From the NCBI GenBank assembly GCA_964464755.1, contig CAYXGZ010000010.1, positions 1 through 64,000 on the forward strand: a stretch of 64,000 nt of DNA, read 5' to 3'. Both the position numbers and the translations under genes were made by a program. This DNA is from CAYXGZ01 sp964464755 (GTDB taxonomy: Bacteria > Planctomycetota > MHYJ01 > JACPRB01). The first letter of the stretch is position 1; each line of letters begins with the position of its first letter. A model generated the notes under the pieces. It did no database searches. It worked only from the letters and a program-made list of their open reading frames with translations, and was not told the origin of the DNA. Positions 35,813 to 44,443 of this stretch are shown piece after piece.

Positions 35813-37254
35813 CAGAACCTCTGGAAGCCGGGGGAGGCGAGCAGGACCGCGACGGCGAGCTCCGGCGCCGCGCCGTCGACGAACTTCCGTTCGAGCTCCG
35901 TCGGCACCCGGCCGAGAAGGTGGGCGGGAAGCCCCGCGCCCAGCCGCCGGGCCAGGTCCTCGTGGGGCACCGAGGTCCCCTTCAGCCGGTTGGCCGCGAG
36001 GTCCAGCGCGAAGTTCCAGCGCCAGAGCAACGTCCCCAGCCAGGGGGCCGCCTCGTCGGGATAGCCGTCGGGCGTCGGGTGGTGGAACGGTGCCTGCCCC
36101 AGCCGGCGCAGCACCTGGAGCAGCGCGGTCCCGCCGTCCGTGTCGGCGTCGAGCGCGCGCAGCGCGGAGACGACGAAGTGGAACGGGCGCTTGAGCCGCG
36201 ACGGCGCCGCCGCCAGCTCCGGGGCCGCGAGGATCTCCCGCACCAGGGGCCGGATCTCCCAGCCGCCCGCGCGGAACGCCGCGGCGGCCCGCCCGACCAG
36301 CCCCGCGGGCGGATCGTCGGCGACGAGGCGCCGGCAGAGCTTCGTCGCGAGGTGCGTCGCGGTCGCCGGGTGCGTCACGACGATGTCGAGGAGCGCGTCG
36401 AGATCCCGCTCCCCGCCGCCGGCCGGGATCGTCCGGCCCAGGACGGTCTTCGGGCCGTCGTCGTGCAGGCCGGGGCGGAAGACCACCGCGCCCCGGTTCC
36501 ACTTCTCGCGGACGCCCCAGCCCGTCAGGCAGCGCGCGGCCTCCATGACGTCCCGCTGGGTGTAGCCGCCGTGGACGCCGAGCGCGTGGAGCTCGAGGAG
36601 CTCGCGGGCGTAGTTCTCGTTCGGCCCGACCCGCCCCTCCGCCTTCCGGTTCGCCTTTCCGTCGAGGTAGACGAGCATCGCGGGGCTGAGGGCCGAGGCG
36701 CGCAGCAGGTCGCGGAAGTTGCCCAGGGCGTGGCGGCGGATCACGTCGCGGTCGTCGGCCGCCTTGAACCAGGCGCAGTCGCCCTTCGCGAGGGCGATGT
36801 TGAAGTGGTCGGTCCAGAAGTGGACGAGCACCTCGTGGAGCTGGCGGCGCGAGTGGACGGCGCGGAGCAGCGTCGCGCGGGACAGCTCCTCCTCGACCAC
36901 GCGCTTCTTGAACTCCATCGCGTCGCCCGCGGTGTGGTGCAGCGACTCGAAGCGCCGCACGCGGAGCTCGGCGGCCCGGTCGTCGATCGACGAGGGCGAG
37001 AGCTGCCGGTCGATCCAGCCCGCGCGGCCCAGCGCGCGGAGCTCGTCGAGGTCGCCCGGCCGGGGGCCGAAGGTGGCCCGCTGCAGGAGGCGGACGTCGG
37101 GATCCGCGGCGGCGCCCCCGGGGACGGAGGGCCGCTCGGGCCGGTCCTCGAGCCGCCGGGCGAGCAGGTTCCACGCGGGGGCCCCGTCGCAGCCCGCGAG
37201 GAGCGCGGCGCTTCCGGCGACGGCGCCCGCCTGGAGCAGGCGGCGCCGCTTCAC
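35812..37254 (-). CDS. DUF1800 family protein
   Basis: A 480-residue protein starting at GTG 37254 with KRRRLLQAGAVAGSAALLAG, an Arg-rich, Tat- or lipoprotein-like leader followed by Cys. Family landmarks are LLQRATFGPRPGDLDELRAL, WIDRQLSP, LVHFWTDHFNIAL, GPNENYARELLELHALGVHG and LTGWGV. It is the partner of the DUF1501 gene. Both its ends overlap neighbours (4 bp with the membrane protein upstream, 1 bp with DUF1501), so three genes form one operon. Confidence 0.92.
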   Translation of the reverse strand: MKRRRLLQAGAVAGSAALLAGCDGAPAWNLLARRLEDRPERPSVPGGAAADPDVRLLQRATFGPRPGDLDELRALGRAGWIDRQLSPSSIDDRAAELRVRRFESLHHTAGDAMEFKKRVVEEELSRATLLRAVHSRRQLHEVLVHFWTDHFNIALAKGDCAWFKAADDRDVIRRHALGNFRDLLRASALSPAMLVYLDGKANRKAEGRVGPNENYARELLELHALGVHGGYTQRDVMEAARCLTGWGVREKWNRGAVVFRPGLHDDGPKTVLGRTIPAGGGERDLDALLDIVVTHPATATHLATKLCRRLVADDPPAGLVGRAAAAFRAGGWEIRPLVREILAAPELAAAPSRLKRPFHFVVSALRALDADTDGGTALLQVLRRLGQAPFHHPTPDGYPDEAAPWLGTLLWRWNFALDLAANRLKGTSVPHEDLARRLGAGLPAHLLGRVPTELERKFVDGAAPELAVAVLLASPGFQRF

Positions 37255-37781
37255 GCGGCGACCTCGCCCTTGGCGGCGGGAACCGGCGCGGCGGCCGGGG
37301 CGGTCGCGGGACGGACGGCGGAGAGCACGGCGGCCCCGACGCCGGAGAGCAGCGCGAGCGGGAGCAGCACGAACCATCCGAGGATCGGGAGCAGCGCCGC
37401 GAGGTAGAGGACGGCCCAGCCGCGGATCACGGCCTTCCAGGGCCGGTCGGCGTCGGCCGGCGACGGAAGGCGGCGTCCCAGGTGGCGGGCCAGGCCCGCG
37501 GCGCCCGCGAGCGCGACGGCCACCAGCGACAGGAGCAGCGCCAGCCCGGCGAACTTCGCCCCCGCGGCCGGCGCGTTCAACAGCGCGAGGCTCGCGACGA
37601 ACGGCAGCCCGCCCAGCACGAGGCCAGCGGCCAGCGTGCGGCCGGGCGCGGTCCGGAAGCGCTCCTCGCAGCGGCCCACCCAGGCCGGCGCGAGCGCCGA
37701 CCAGAGCAGCCCCATCGAGGCCAGCGAGATCCCGAAGCCGGCGATCAGCGAGATCGTGATCATCGTGTCGGACATCGTCAT
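37251..37781 (-). CDS. Polytopic membrane protein, unknown function
   Basis: A 176-residue protein with four or five hydrophobic helices (ITISLIAGFGISLASMGLLW, LAAGLVLGGLPFVASLALL, FAGLALLLSLVAVALAGAAG, WAVLYLAALLPILGWFVLLP) and an Ala/Pro-rich tail. The start at 37781 is backed by TGGAGGAACGACCC. Nothing identifies a function; the operon with DUF1800/DUF1501 suggests an envelope role. Confidence 0.72.
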   Translation of the reverse strand: MTMSDTMITISLIAGFGISLASMGLLWSALAPAWVGRCEERFRTAPGRTLAAGLVLGGLPFVASLALLNAPAAGAKFAGLALLLSLVAVALAGAAGLARHLGRRLPSPADADRPWKAVIRGWAVLYLAALLPILGWFVLLPLALLSGVGAAVLSAVRPATAPAAAPVPAAKGEVAA

Positions 37782-37879
37782 GGGTCGTTCCTCCAGTCCA
37801 CGGGGAGATACCGGGGCCCCCGGGGCGCGGTTTCGGAATTCCCGGCGGAATCCCCCTTCATCGCGCCGCGGAATCCCGG

Positions 37880-37885
37880 TACAAG
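37880..37885 (+). promoter_or_regulatory. -10-like box of the small cyclase gene
   Basis: TACAAG ends 7 nt before the ATG at 37893; the last base departs from the consensus. Confidence 0.35.
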
Positions 37886-37892
37886 TGTCCGC

Positions 37893-38522
37893 ATGTCCTA
37901 CCGCCGCAGCATCGTCGCCAGCGCCTCCGAGGACCGCCTCGAGAAGCTCATCCAGGAGCGGCTCCGGCCCGGCATCGACAAGGCCGCCGTCGACCGCCGC
38001 ATCTGGGACCTCTTCGGCGAGGAGTGGTGCGTGATGTTCACCGACCTCTCCGGCTTCTCCCGGCGGGTCGCGAAGTTCGGGATCATCCACTTCCTGCAGA
38101 CCATCCACGAGGCGGAGCGGCTCCTGATCCCCGTCATCGAGCGCTACGACGGCATCCTGCTCAAGGTCGAGGGCGACAGCTTCCTGGTGATCTACCGCTC
38201 GGCGCCCCGGGCCCTCGAGGCCGCGGTCGAGATGCAGCGGCGGGTGAAGGAATACAACGCCGAACGGCCCGCGGAGGAGCACGTGCTGCTCTGCGTCGGC
38301 CTCGGCTACGGGAAGGTCCTCCGCATCGGCGACGCCGACGTTTTCGGCGCGGAGGTCAACGCCGCCAGCAAGCTCGGCGAGGATACCGCGCGCTCGTGGG
38401 AGATCCTCGTCACCGACGCCGTCCGCCGGAAGGCCGGCCGGGCGCGGGGCGTGACGTTCAGCCCGATCCGCAACGTGCCGCCCGGCGCGAAGCGCGCGTT
38501 CAAGGTCGGCTACTCGCTCTGA
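37893..38522 (+). CDS. Class III nucleotidyl cyclase, catalytic domain only
   Basis: A 209-residue soluble protein. The first 45 residues are helical (EDRLEKLIQERLRPGIDKAA), then a class III cyclase domain: FTDLSGFSRRV with the first metal Asp, LKVEGDSFLVIYRS with the second, LCVGLGYGKVLRIGDADVFG and EVNAASKLGEDTA. No regulatory domain is fused. Both metal Asp residues are present, so activity is plausible. It converges on the UxxU gene with no bases between the stops. Confidence 0.88.
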   Translation: MSYRRSIVASASEDRLEKLIQERLRPGIDKAAVDRRIWDLFGEEWCVMFTDLSGFSRRVAKFGIIHFLQTIHEAERLLIPVIERYDGILLKVEGDSFLVIYRSAPRALEAAVEMQRRVKEYNAERPAEEHVLLCVGLGYGKVLRIGDADVFGAEVNAASKLGEDTARSWEILVTDAVRRKAGRARGVTFSPIRNVPPGAKRAFKVGYSL

Positions 38523-39845
38523 TCAGGGCAGCTTCAGCTCGATCAGCTCCCGCTTCCCCGCCCGCAGGACCGTCACCTTCGCCGTCGATCCCGGCGCCAG
38601 CTTCACGAGGTAGGCGAGCACGTCGGCCTCGTCCTCGAGGTCCTTCCGGCCGTCGACGTCCACGATCACGTCGTCCTTGCGGAACTGCGCGCCCGAGGGG
38701 TTCTTCTGCTTCACCCAGTTCGGCGGGATGCCCTTCACCCGCGCGGCGAGCGCCCCGGCCTCGAGCCCGAGCGCCTTCTTCTCGTCCGCCCCCAGGTCGA
38801 CGAGCGGCTCGGTGCCGAGGAGCCGGTGCCGCAGCGGCCAGGCGACGACGCGCCACGTGAAGTCCTCGTCCTCGCGCCAGTCCGCGGCCAGCGCGAGCTC
38901 CAGCGCGGCGGATTCCGCCCCGCGCGAGACCTCGACCTTCAGGGTGCCGGGGACCTTGGCCTCCTGGAGGACCCACTGGACGTCGGCGATGCTCACCGGG
39001 ACCTGGCCTCCGATGCGGCGGATGCGGTCGCGGGGGCGGAATCCCGCCTTCTCGGCCGGGCTGCCCGGGGCCACGGCGTCCACCGTCGCCGCCTCCCTGG
39101 GGTCGAGCGAGAGGCCGACGCGATCGGGCATCGGCCAGGGGCGCACGACGGAGTCCGGGAGGGGCTTCGCCGCGGCGCGCGTCGACCAGAGGATCCCCTC
39201 GTGGGCTTGGTGGCAGTGGACGCAGCCGCCGCGGGATCCGTCGGCGGGCTTCATGTTGGGGCGGCCCGCGTTGTCGGGCATCGACTCCGGCGTGCCCCAC
39301 GGGGGCGCCGCCCCGGTCTTGCCCTCGAGCTCCGCGCGGTTGCCCGGGTAGGCCCCGTGCAGGTCGAGCATGCCCTTCAGCGCCGCCTTGAGCCCCTCGA
39401 TCGTGGCCACGGCGGAGGGATGCCCGTCCTCGCCCATCCTCCGGCTCCCGTAGCGGCCGTAGATCGTGCCATCGGCATTGAGGCCGACGACGGCGAAGGT
39501 CAGGCCCCAGTCGAACTGGAAGCGCGCGAGGTCGAGCCCGAACGCCTGGACGACCCGGACGCAGGCGAAACGGTCGAGAAGCGCGCCGAGCTCCGGATCA
39601 TCGCGACGGGCCACCAGCCCGTCGAAGGACGTGCAGTCCTTTCAGGGGACTCAGCGGAAGACCGCCAGCACCGGCCGGCCGTCCTTCTTCGCGGCAGCGT
39701 AGGCCGCGGGCAGGTCGTCGTAGATCCACGACGCGTGCACGCCGTGGTCCTTGAGCGAGTCCCGCAGCTTCTGTTTCGCGGGATCCTGCGCCAGGGCGAA
39801 AGCCCCGGCGAGCAGCACGACGACGGCGGCGACCGGTCGGATCAT
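38523..39845 (-). CDS. Exported thioredoxin-like/PDZ protein with predicted UxxU diselenide motif
   Basis: The frame from ATG 39845 (strong site AAGGAGG) runs through two TGA codons to TAG at 38523, in all 440 residues. A signal peptide (VAAVVVLLAGAFALA) precedes a thioredoxin-like domain: WIYDDLPAAYAAAKKDGRPV, LAVFR, then U65-V-P-U68-KDCTSFDG, and FACVRVVQAFGLDL. Residues 180-230 hold CVHCHQ, a CxxCH motif. A PDZ domain follows (VAPGSPAEKAGFRPRDRIRR), and possibly a second, degenerate PDZ. The TGAs occupy the CxxC positions of the redox motif, codons 65 and 68. The two halves split by the stops make no sense alone: the first would end right at the active site. Confidence 0.85.
39605..39641 (-). 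promoter_or_regulatory. Two SECIS-like hairpins after the UxxU codons
   Basis: Immediately after the second TGA, AAGGAC pairs with GTCCTT around TGCAC (39641-39625). Then GACGGGC pairs with GCCCGTC around TGGTG (39623-39605), a 7-bp stem with GU in the loop. Relative to the first TGA the first loop sits at +19 to +23; relative to the second TGA the second loop sits at +29 to +33. Confidence 0.55.
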
Positions 39846-39894
39846 GGGGCCTCCTTCCCTGAGGTACGCCGCCGGGCCCCGCGCGTTGCGGAAA

Positions 39895-40884
39895 TCAGGG
39901 CGAGGTCCGGACCCCGGCGGGCGTGAGGTAGGAGGTGACGAGCCGCGCGGGCGTCACGTCGAACGCGGGGTTGCGCGCGCCGCTGCCGGGATTCGCCACG
40001 CGGACGCGCCGCAGGACGCCCGCCTCGTCGGGCCCCGAGCGGTACAGGACCTCGTCGGGGTCGCGCTCCTCGATCGGGATCGACGCGCCGTCCGGGCAGC
40101 CCCGGTCGAAGGTGTCGCGCGGGGCCGCGACGTGGAAGGGCACGCCGTTGTCCCTCGCCGCCAGCGCGACGAGGTACGTGCCGATCTTGTTCGCGACGTC
40201 GCCGTTGGCCGCGATGCGGTCCGCGCCGACGATCGCGAGGTCCACCTCCCCGCGGCGCATGAAGTGCCCCGAGGCGCCGTCCTCGATGATCCGGTGCGGG
40301 ATCCCCTCCTGCGCCAGCTCCCAGGCCGTGAGCCGGGCCCCCTGGTCGCGCGGGCCGGTGCGGTCCACGAGCACCTCGAAGCGCACGCCCTCGCGCCAGG
40401 CGAGGTAGAGCGGCGCGGTCTGCGTGCCCCAGTCCACCGTCGCGAGCCAGCCCGCGTTGCAGTGCGTGAGGATGCGCATCCCCTCGCGGATCAGCGGCCG
40501 GCCGGCCCGGCCGATCGCGAGGCAGGCCGCGACGTCCTCGTCCGCGATCCGCTGCGCCTCCTCGAGCGCGCGACCGGCCCCCGCCGCGGCGACCCGGTCG
40601 ACCGCGCCGGCGAGGTTGCGGCCCGTGGGCCGGGCCCCGACGAGCCGGGACCGCGCGGCCGCGGGATCGGCCTTCTCGCGGAACGCGAGCGCCATGCCGA
40701 AGGCGCCCGCCGCGCCGATGGCCGGAGCCCCGCGCACCACCATCGAGCGGATCGCCTCCGCGACCTCCTCGTGCCCGCGGAGCCGCCGCTTCTCGAAGGC
40801 GAAGGGGAGCTTCGCCTGGTCGACGACGACGACCGCGCCGTCCTCCCAGGCCACCGTGCGCTGCGGCACGCCCGCGACGTTCAC
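39895..40884 (-). CDS. mtnA: Methylthioribose-1-phosphate isomerase
   Basis: MtnA isomerises 5-methylthioribose-1-P to methylthioribulose-1-P in methylthioadenosine salvage; 329 residues. The start at GTG 40884 overlaps the aldolase-like gene by 4 bp. Family marks are VVRGAPAIGAAGAFGMAL, ILTHCNAGWLATVDWGT (catalytic Cys), and GADRIAANGDVANKIGTY (catalytic Asp). It is the last of four consecutive salvage genes on this strand. Confidence 0.95.
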   Translation of the reverse strand: MNVAGVPQRTVAWEDGAVVVVDQAKLPFAFEKRRLRGHEEVAEAIRSMVVRGAPAIGAAGAFGMALAFREKADPAAARSRLVGARPTGRNLAGAVDRVAAAGAGRALEEAQRIADEDVAACLAIGRAGRPLIREGMRILTHCNAGWLATVDWGTQTAPLYLAWREGVRFEVLVDRTGPRDQGARLTAWELAQEGIPHRIIEDGASGHFMRRGEVDLAIVGADRIAANGDVANKIGTYLVALAARDNGVPFHVAAPRDTFDRGCPDGASIPIEERDPDEVLYRSGPDEAGVLRRVRVANPGSGARNPAFDVTPARLVTSYLTPAGVRTSP

Positions 40885-41486
40885 GGCGCGGCCCTCCAGA
40901 GCCGCGAGGCTTCGCGGAGCGCCTCGAGCGGCGACGCGCCGACGGCGAAGAACCCGTGGCCGCGGCGGATCCAGATCCGGTGCCGGGGCCAGGGGTGGCG
41001 CCGCAACAGGGCCAGGAGGGCCTCGCGGTCCGCGGGGGTCGAGGCCGTCGTGGCCCGGCGGGACACCGGCACGCCCTCCGCCTCGACGAGCAGGTGACCG
41101 TGGATCGCGGCCCGCGGGGGATTCCGCCACCCGAAGCGCGCGGCGGCCTCCACGAGCACGGCCCAGTGCAGCGGCGTGTCGGCGGTGGGCTTCCGTCCCG
41201 GCCGGCCCTCGACCTCGGCCGACCACGTCGCGGGGTCGAAGGAGCGGACGCGGACGAAGTCGCCCGCGCCGGAGGGACCCGGGCGCCGCCCGCTGCGCGA
41301 GACGAGCAGCCCCGACCCGCAGCGCACGGCCGCGTTGCCCCCGACGTAGCCGTCGGGCAGGACCGGCGCCCCGCCCGCCGCCTCCATCCGGGCCAGCGCC
41401 GCGGCGAGCCCCCGCCACCCGCTCTCGGGCCGCCGGGGTCCGAGGCGGAGGACCTCGAAGCGCACCCGGGGTCCGCGTCCTTCCAT
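40881..41486 (-). CDS. Class II aldolase/adducin-family enzyme (MtnB dehydratase- or Ald2-like)
   Basis: A 201-residue zinc enzyme of the class II aldolase fold. It shows YVGGNAAVRCGSGLLVSRSG (the family's GNxSxR and SPSG-like loop), the zinc-ligand pair HGH in AIHGHLLVEAEG, and GHGFFAVGASPLEAL near the C-terminus. It is shorter and less conserved than E. coli FucA. Between the deaminase and mtnA it should act on methylthioribulose-1-P, either as a dehydratase (MtnB) or as an aldolase giving dihydroxyacetone-P (DHAP-shunt Ald2). ATG 41486 and GTG 41489 are both possible starts. Confidence 0.72.
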   Translation of the reverse strand: MEGRGPRVRFEVLRLGPRRPESGWRGLAAALARMEAAGGAPVLPDGYVGGNAAVRCGSGLLVSRSGRRPGPSGAGDFVRVRSFDPATWSAEVEGRPGRKPTADTPLHWAVLVEAAARFGWRNPPRAAIHGHLLVEAEGVPVSRRATTASTPADREALLALLRRHPWPRHRIWIRRGHGFFAVGASPLEALREASRLWRAAP

Positions 41487-42775
41487 CACTTCCTCGACAC
41501 GAGGTCGCGGGCGGCCGCCCGCGCGTCGTCCAGGATCTTCCGCTCGTTCGGGATCACGCGGTCACGCATCACGAAGCGCCCGCCGACGAGCACGGACTCC
41601 ACGGCCGTCCCCCCGCCCGCGTAGACGAGGTCCGCGACGAGGTCGTGCCCGGGCACCAGGCGCGGGCTCGAGAGGTCGATCACGGCGAGGTCGGCGAGCG
41701 CGCCCTCGGCGATGCGCCCGGCGTCGTGGCCCAGGGCGCGGGCCCCGTTCAGCGTGCCCATCGCGAAGGCCTCCCTCGCCGTCAGCCGCGTCGGATCGCC
41801 CCAGTGGTGCTTCTGCAGCAGCGCGGCGGTCTTCATCGCCTCGAAGAGGTCGAGGTTGTTGTTGCTCGCGGCCCCGTCCGTCCCCAGCGCGACGTTCACG
41901 CCCGCCTCCTTCATCGCGCGGTAGTCGAAGACCCGGGCCGGGCCCGACGCGGAGCGCCCGCTCGCGAGCTTCAGGTTGCTCGTCGGGCAGTGGACCACGC
42001 TCGCGCCCCGGGCGCCGAGCAGCCGGATCTCCGCCGGGTCGAGCCAGATCGCGTGGGCCGCGACGAGCCGGGGCGAGAGGAAGCCGATCGAGTCGAGCGT
42101 CTCGACGAGCCCCCGGCCGTGCTTCTCCCGGTAGTCCCGCATCTCGGACTCGGTCTCGGCGAGGTGGAAGTGCTGGACGATCCTCCAGCGGTCGGCGATG
42201 CGGGCGCACTCGGCCAGCCCCTCGAGGTCGACGGTGTACGCGGAGTGGGCGCCGACGGCGGGCCGGACCATCGGGAACGGCGCGCAGCGGTCGATGCCGT
42301 CCTCCACCTCGAGCCGGGCCTGGTCGAGCGACTTCGGGGTGAACACGTTGAAGAAGACCGAGGCGACGGTCGCGCGGAGCCCGAGCTCCTGCGCGGCCCG
42401 GCAGGTCCCCTCGGGCAGGAAGTACATGTCGCTGAACGCGGTCGTGCCCGAGCGGATCATCTCGACGGCCGCGAGGCGGACCCCGTGGGCCACGTCCTCG
42501 ACCCGGAGATGCCGCTCGACGGGCCAGATCCGCTCGCGCAGCCACTCCATGAGCTCGAGGTCGTCGGCGTAGCCGCGGAGCAGCGTCATCGCGGAGTGCG
42601 CGTGGGCGTTGACGAGGCCGGGGACGAGGGCGCGGCCCGCCCCGTCGATCGTCACGTCGGCCGCGGCGCCGAGGTCGGGGCCGATGCGGGCGATGCGCTC
42701 CCCCTCGACGAGGACGTCGGCCTCGCCCTGGCCGAGCGCGTCGGCCCAGCGGATGCGGCGGAAGAGCACGCTCAT
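41486..42775 (-). CDS. mtaD: 5-methylthioadenosine / S-adenosylhomocysteine deaminase-type amidohydrolase
   Basis: A 429-residue metal-dependent amidohydrolase. The metal His pair is in NAHAHSAMTLLRGYADDL, and HFHLAETESEMRDY, AAHAIWLDPAEI, HCPTSNLKLASG and ALGTDGAASNNNLDLF are the remaining signature loops of the MtaD/SahH-deaminase group. It should turn methylthioadenosine into methylthioinosine. Its neighbours (phosphorylase, aldolase-like, mtnA) complete a deaminating salvage route. It overlaps the phosphorylase stop by 4 bp. Confidence 0.92.
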   Translation of the reverse strand: MSVLFRRIRWADALGQGEADVLVEGERIARIGPDLGAAADVTIDGAGRALVPGLVNAHAHSAMTLLRGYADDLELMEWLRERIWPVERHLRVEDVAHGVRLAAVEMIRSGTTAFSDMYFLPEGTCRAAQELGLRATVASVFFNVFTPKSLDQARLEVEDGIDRCAPFPMVRPAVGAHSAYTVDLEGLAECARIADRWRIVQHFHLAETESEMRDYREKHGRGLVETLDSIGFLSPRLVAAHAIWLDPAEIRLLGARGASVVHCPTSNLKLASGRSASGPARVFDYRAMKEAGVNVALGTDGAASNNNLDLFEAMKTAALLQKHHWGDPTRLTAREAFAMGTLNGARALGHDAGRIAEGALADLAVIDLSSPRLVPGHDLVADLVYAGGGTAVESVLVGGRFVMRDRVIPNERKILDDARAAARDLVSRK

Positions 42776-43482
42776 CGGGCGATCCCCGGGAGCGCGCGGC
42801 GGAGGATCTCGAGGCAGGCCGCGGCGTTGCGGGCGGCGGCCGCGCGGATCTCCGCGTACGCCGGCGTCGCGTTCCGGACGCCGTGCGCGTGGTTGTCGAG
42901 CGTGCAGATCGCGGCGTAGCGGACGCCGAGCTCGGCGGCGGCGCTGGCCTCGGAGCCGATCGTCATCCCGACGGCGGCCGCGTGCGGCCGGATCATCCGC
43001 ACCTCGGCCCGGGTCTCGAGCCGGGGGCCCCGCGACTGCCAGTAGGTGCCGCGGTCGAGGACGCGGACGCCGGGCACGGCGCGGGCGGCCTCGAGCAGCG
43101 CGGCGCGGATCGCGGGGTCGAGCCCCGGGGTCACGTGCCGGATCCGGTCGGAGTGCACGGGCGTCTCGTGGAGGGAGATGTAGTCGTCGGGGACGATCAG
43201 CGCGGGGAGCTCGACCTCCTCGAGCAGGCAGCCCGCGGAGCCGATGCCGACGGCGCGGTCGACGCCGAGCGAGCGGAGCGCGGCGAGGTGGGCGGCGTGC
43301 GGGACGGCGTGGGGCGGGACGTCGCGTCCCGCGCCGTGGCGCTGCACGAGGGCGAGCGCGTGGCCGTCGAGGGATCCGACGCGGACCTCGGCGCGGCCGT
43401 GGGGGGTCTCGACGGCCCGGGCCTCGGCGCCCGGGAGGAAGGGCACGTCGAAGAGGACCGTCCCCCCGAGGATGCCGATCAC
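42772..43482 (-). CDS. Methylthioadenosine/methylthioinosine phosphorylase family
   Basis: A 236-residue purine nucleoside phosphorylase of the MTAP type, starting at GTG 43482 (VIGILGGTVLF). Diagnostic stretches are VGIGSAGCLLEEVELPALIV, YWQSRGPRLETRAEVRM and VGMTIGSEASAAAELGVRYA. Together with the deaminase at 41486, the likely substrate is methylthioinosine, as in Pseudomonas MTIP, giving hypoxanthine and methylthioribose-1-P for MtnA. First gene of the four-gene operon, starting just beyond tRNA-Asp. Confidence 0.9.
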   Translation of the reverse strand: MIGILGGTVLFDVPFLPGAEARAVETPHGRAEVRVGSLDGHALALVQRHGAGRDVPPHAVPHAAHLAALRSLGVDRAVGIGSAGCLLEEVELPALIVPDDYISLHETPVHSDRIRHVTPGLDPAIRAALLEAARAVPGVRVLDRGTYWQSRGPRLETRAEVRMIRPHAAAVGMTIGSEASAAAELGVRYAAICTLDNHAHGVRNATPAYAEIRAAAARNAAACLEILRRALPGIAR

Positions 43483-43515
43483 GGGCGGGCCGCCCGGGCG
43501 ACGGAATGGGAGGGA

Positions 43516-43592
43516 TGGCGAGGGCGACGGGGCTCGAACCCGCAACCTGTGGATCGACAATCCACTGCTCTAACCAATTGAGCTACGCCCCC
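43516..43592 (-). tRNA. tRNA-Asp (anticodon GTC)
   Basis: Complete 77-nt cloverleaf on the minus strand with encoded CCA (43516-43518). Acceptor stem GGGGGCG/CGCCCTC, anticodon stem GTGGA/TCCAC around the loop TTGTCGA giving anticodon GTC, and discriminator base G73, which is an aspartate identity element. Confidence 0.97.
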
Positions 43593-43639
43593 GCGAAGGC
43601 GGGAAGGGAGGTAGGTATATCCGCGGGGGACGGGACCCG

Positions 43640-44044
43640 TCAAGAGCCGGAGACCGCGAGCACCTTCCCGCAGTACGGGCAGGCGTAGATGACCTCGCTG
43701 ACGGCGTCGGGCCCCTTCTGGCGGGCGCTGGCGAGGCGGACGAGGATCTCGGGCGTGACGCCGTTGGCGCAGTGGGGGCAGATGGCCGTCTCGAGGCGCC
43801 GGTACATCCGCGTCTGGCCCTTCTCCTTCTTGACCTTGAAGCCGGCCCCGCAAGTCGGGCACTGGACCGCGCCGCCGTCGCCGATCTGGACGGGCTTCTC
43901 GGGATCCACGATCAGGTCGAGATGGGAGTCCTCGGGGCCGCCCTCCTCGGCCTGGCCGTAGACGCCGGGGCGGAGCTTCTGGCACTTCCAGCAGGACTTG
44001 AACTGGTCCTCGTTCTGCTCGGAACACGCCGGGCAATTCCACAT
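43640..44044 (-). CDS. Zinc-ribbon protein with three CxxC pairs and a Ran-type finger
   Basis: A 134-residue cytoplasmic protein. The N-terminus WNCPACSEQNEDQFKSCWKC resembles a small zinc finger of the zf-RanBP/double-zinc-ribbon type. It is followed by CPTCGAGFKVKKEKG, ICPHCANGVTP and ACPYCGKVLAVSGS, which form two or three treble-clef ribbons. No catalytic domain is present, so RNA or protein binding is likely. Six bases upstream ends another zinc-ribbon gene, and the two probably form a unit. Confidence 0.78.
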   Translation of the reverse strand: MWNCPACSEQNEDQFKSCWKCQKLRPGVYGQAEEGGPEDSHLDLIVDPEKPVQIGDGGAVQCPTCGAGFKVKKEKGQTRMYRRLETAICPHCANGVTPEILVRLASARQKGPDAVSEVIYACPYCGKVLAVSGS

Positions 44045-44050
44045 GGTGCC

Positions 44051-44353
44051 CTACCCTTCGGTGTGCCAGCTCGAGAAGCCCAGGACCGAGCGGCAGCCCG
44101 GGCAGAAGTACATCTTCTCGCGGACGTAGATGGAGATCTCGATCTCGCTGCTGCCCAGCGAGTCCCAGGCCAGCTCGGCCTTGCAGTGCGGGCAGATCGG
44201 GCCCTCCCCGCGGGGCCGGAGGGACGGCGCGCGCGCGCCCCGGGGCGGCATCGGATCGAGCTTCGTCGACACGGACGCGATGCAGTTGAGGCAGTACTTG
44301 CCGCGGCCCTCGAACTTCGCGCCGCACTCGGTGCATTTCCCGCGGGTCGCCAT
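44051..44353 (-). CDS. Small double zinc-ribbon protein
   Basis: A 100-residue protein with CTECGAKFEGRGKYCLNC at the start, ICPHCKAELAWDSLG in the middle and MYFCPGCRSVLGF near the end. The first Cys quartet with its GRGKYC spacing is a classic zinc ribbon; the other two CxxC pairs could form the second. It is rich in Arg/Pro in the linker. Function unknown. Confidence 0.72.
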   Translation of the reverse strand: MATRGKCTECGAKFEGRGKYCLNCIASVSTKLDPMPPRGARAPSLRPRGEGPICPHCKAELAWDSLGSSEIEISIYVREKMYFCPGCRSVLGFSSWHTEG

Positions 44354-44443
44354 GGCGGGATTCTACCCCTCCCCCCGCGGAGCGTCAAAGGAGTCGGCGG
44401 GCGGCTGGACAACGCTTGGGCGGCCCGCCAAACTGGGCCCACG

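Noticed and set aside
39240..39300. CxxCH of the UxxU protein as a c-type cytochrome
   Set aside because: A single CVHCH motif without an axial Met/His context or a cytochrome fold is weak evidence. It may bind a metal or heme, but I do not call it a cytochrome.
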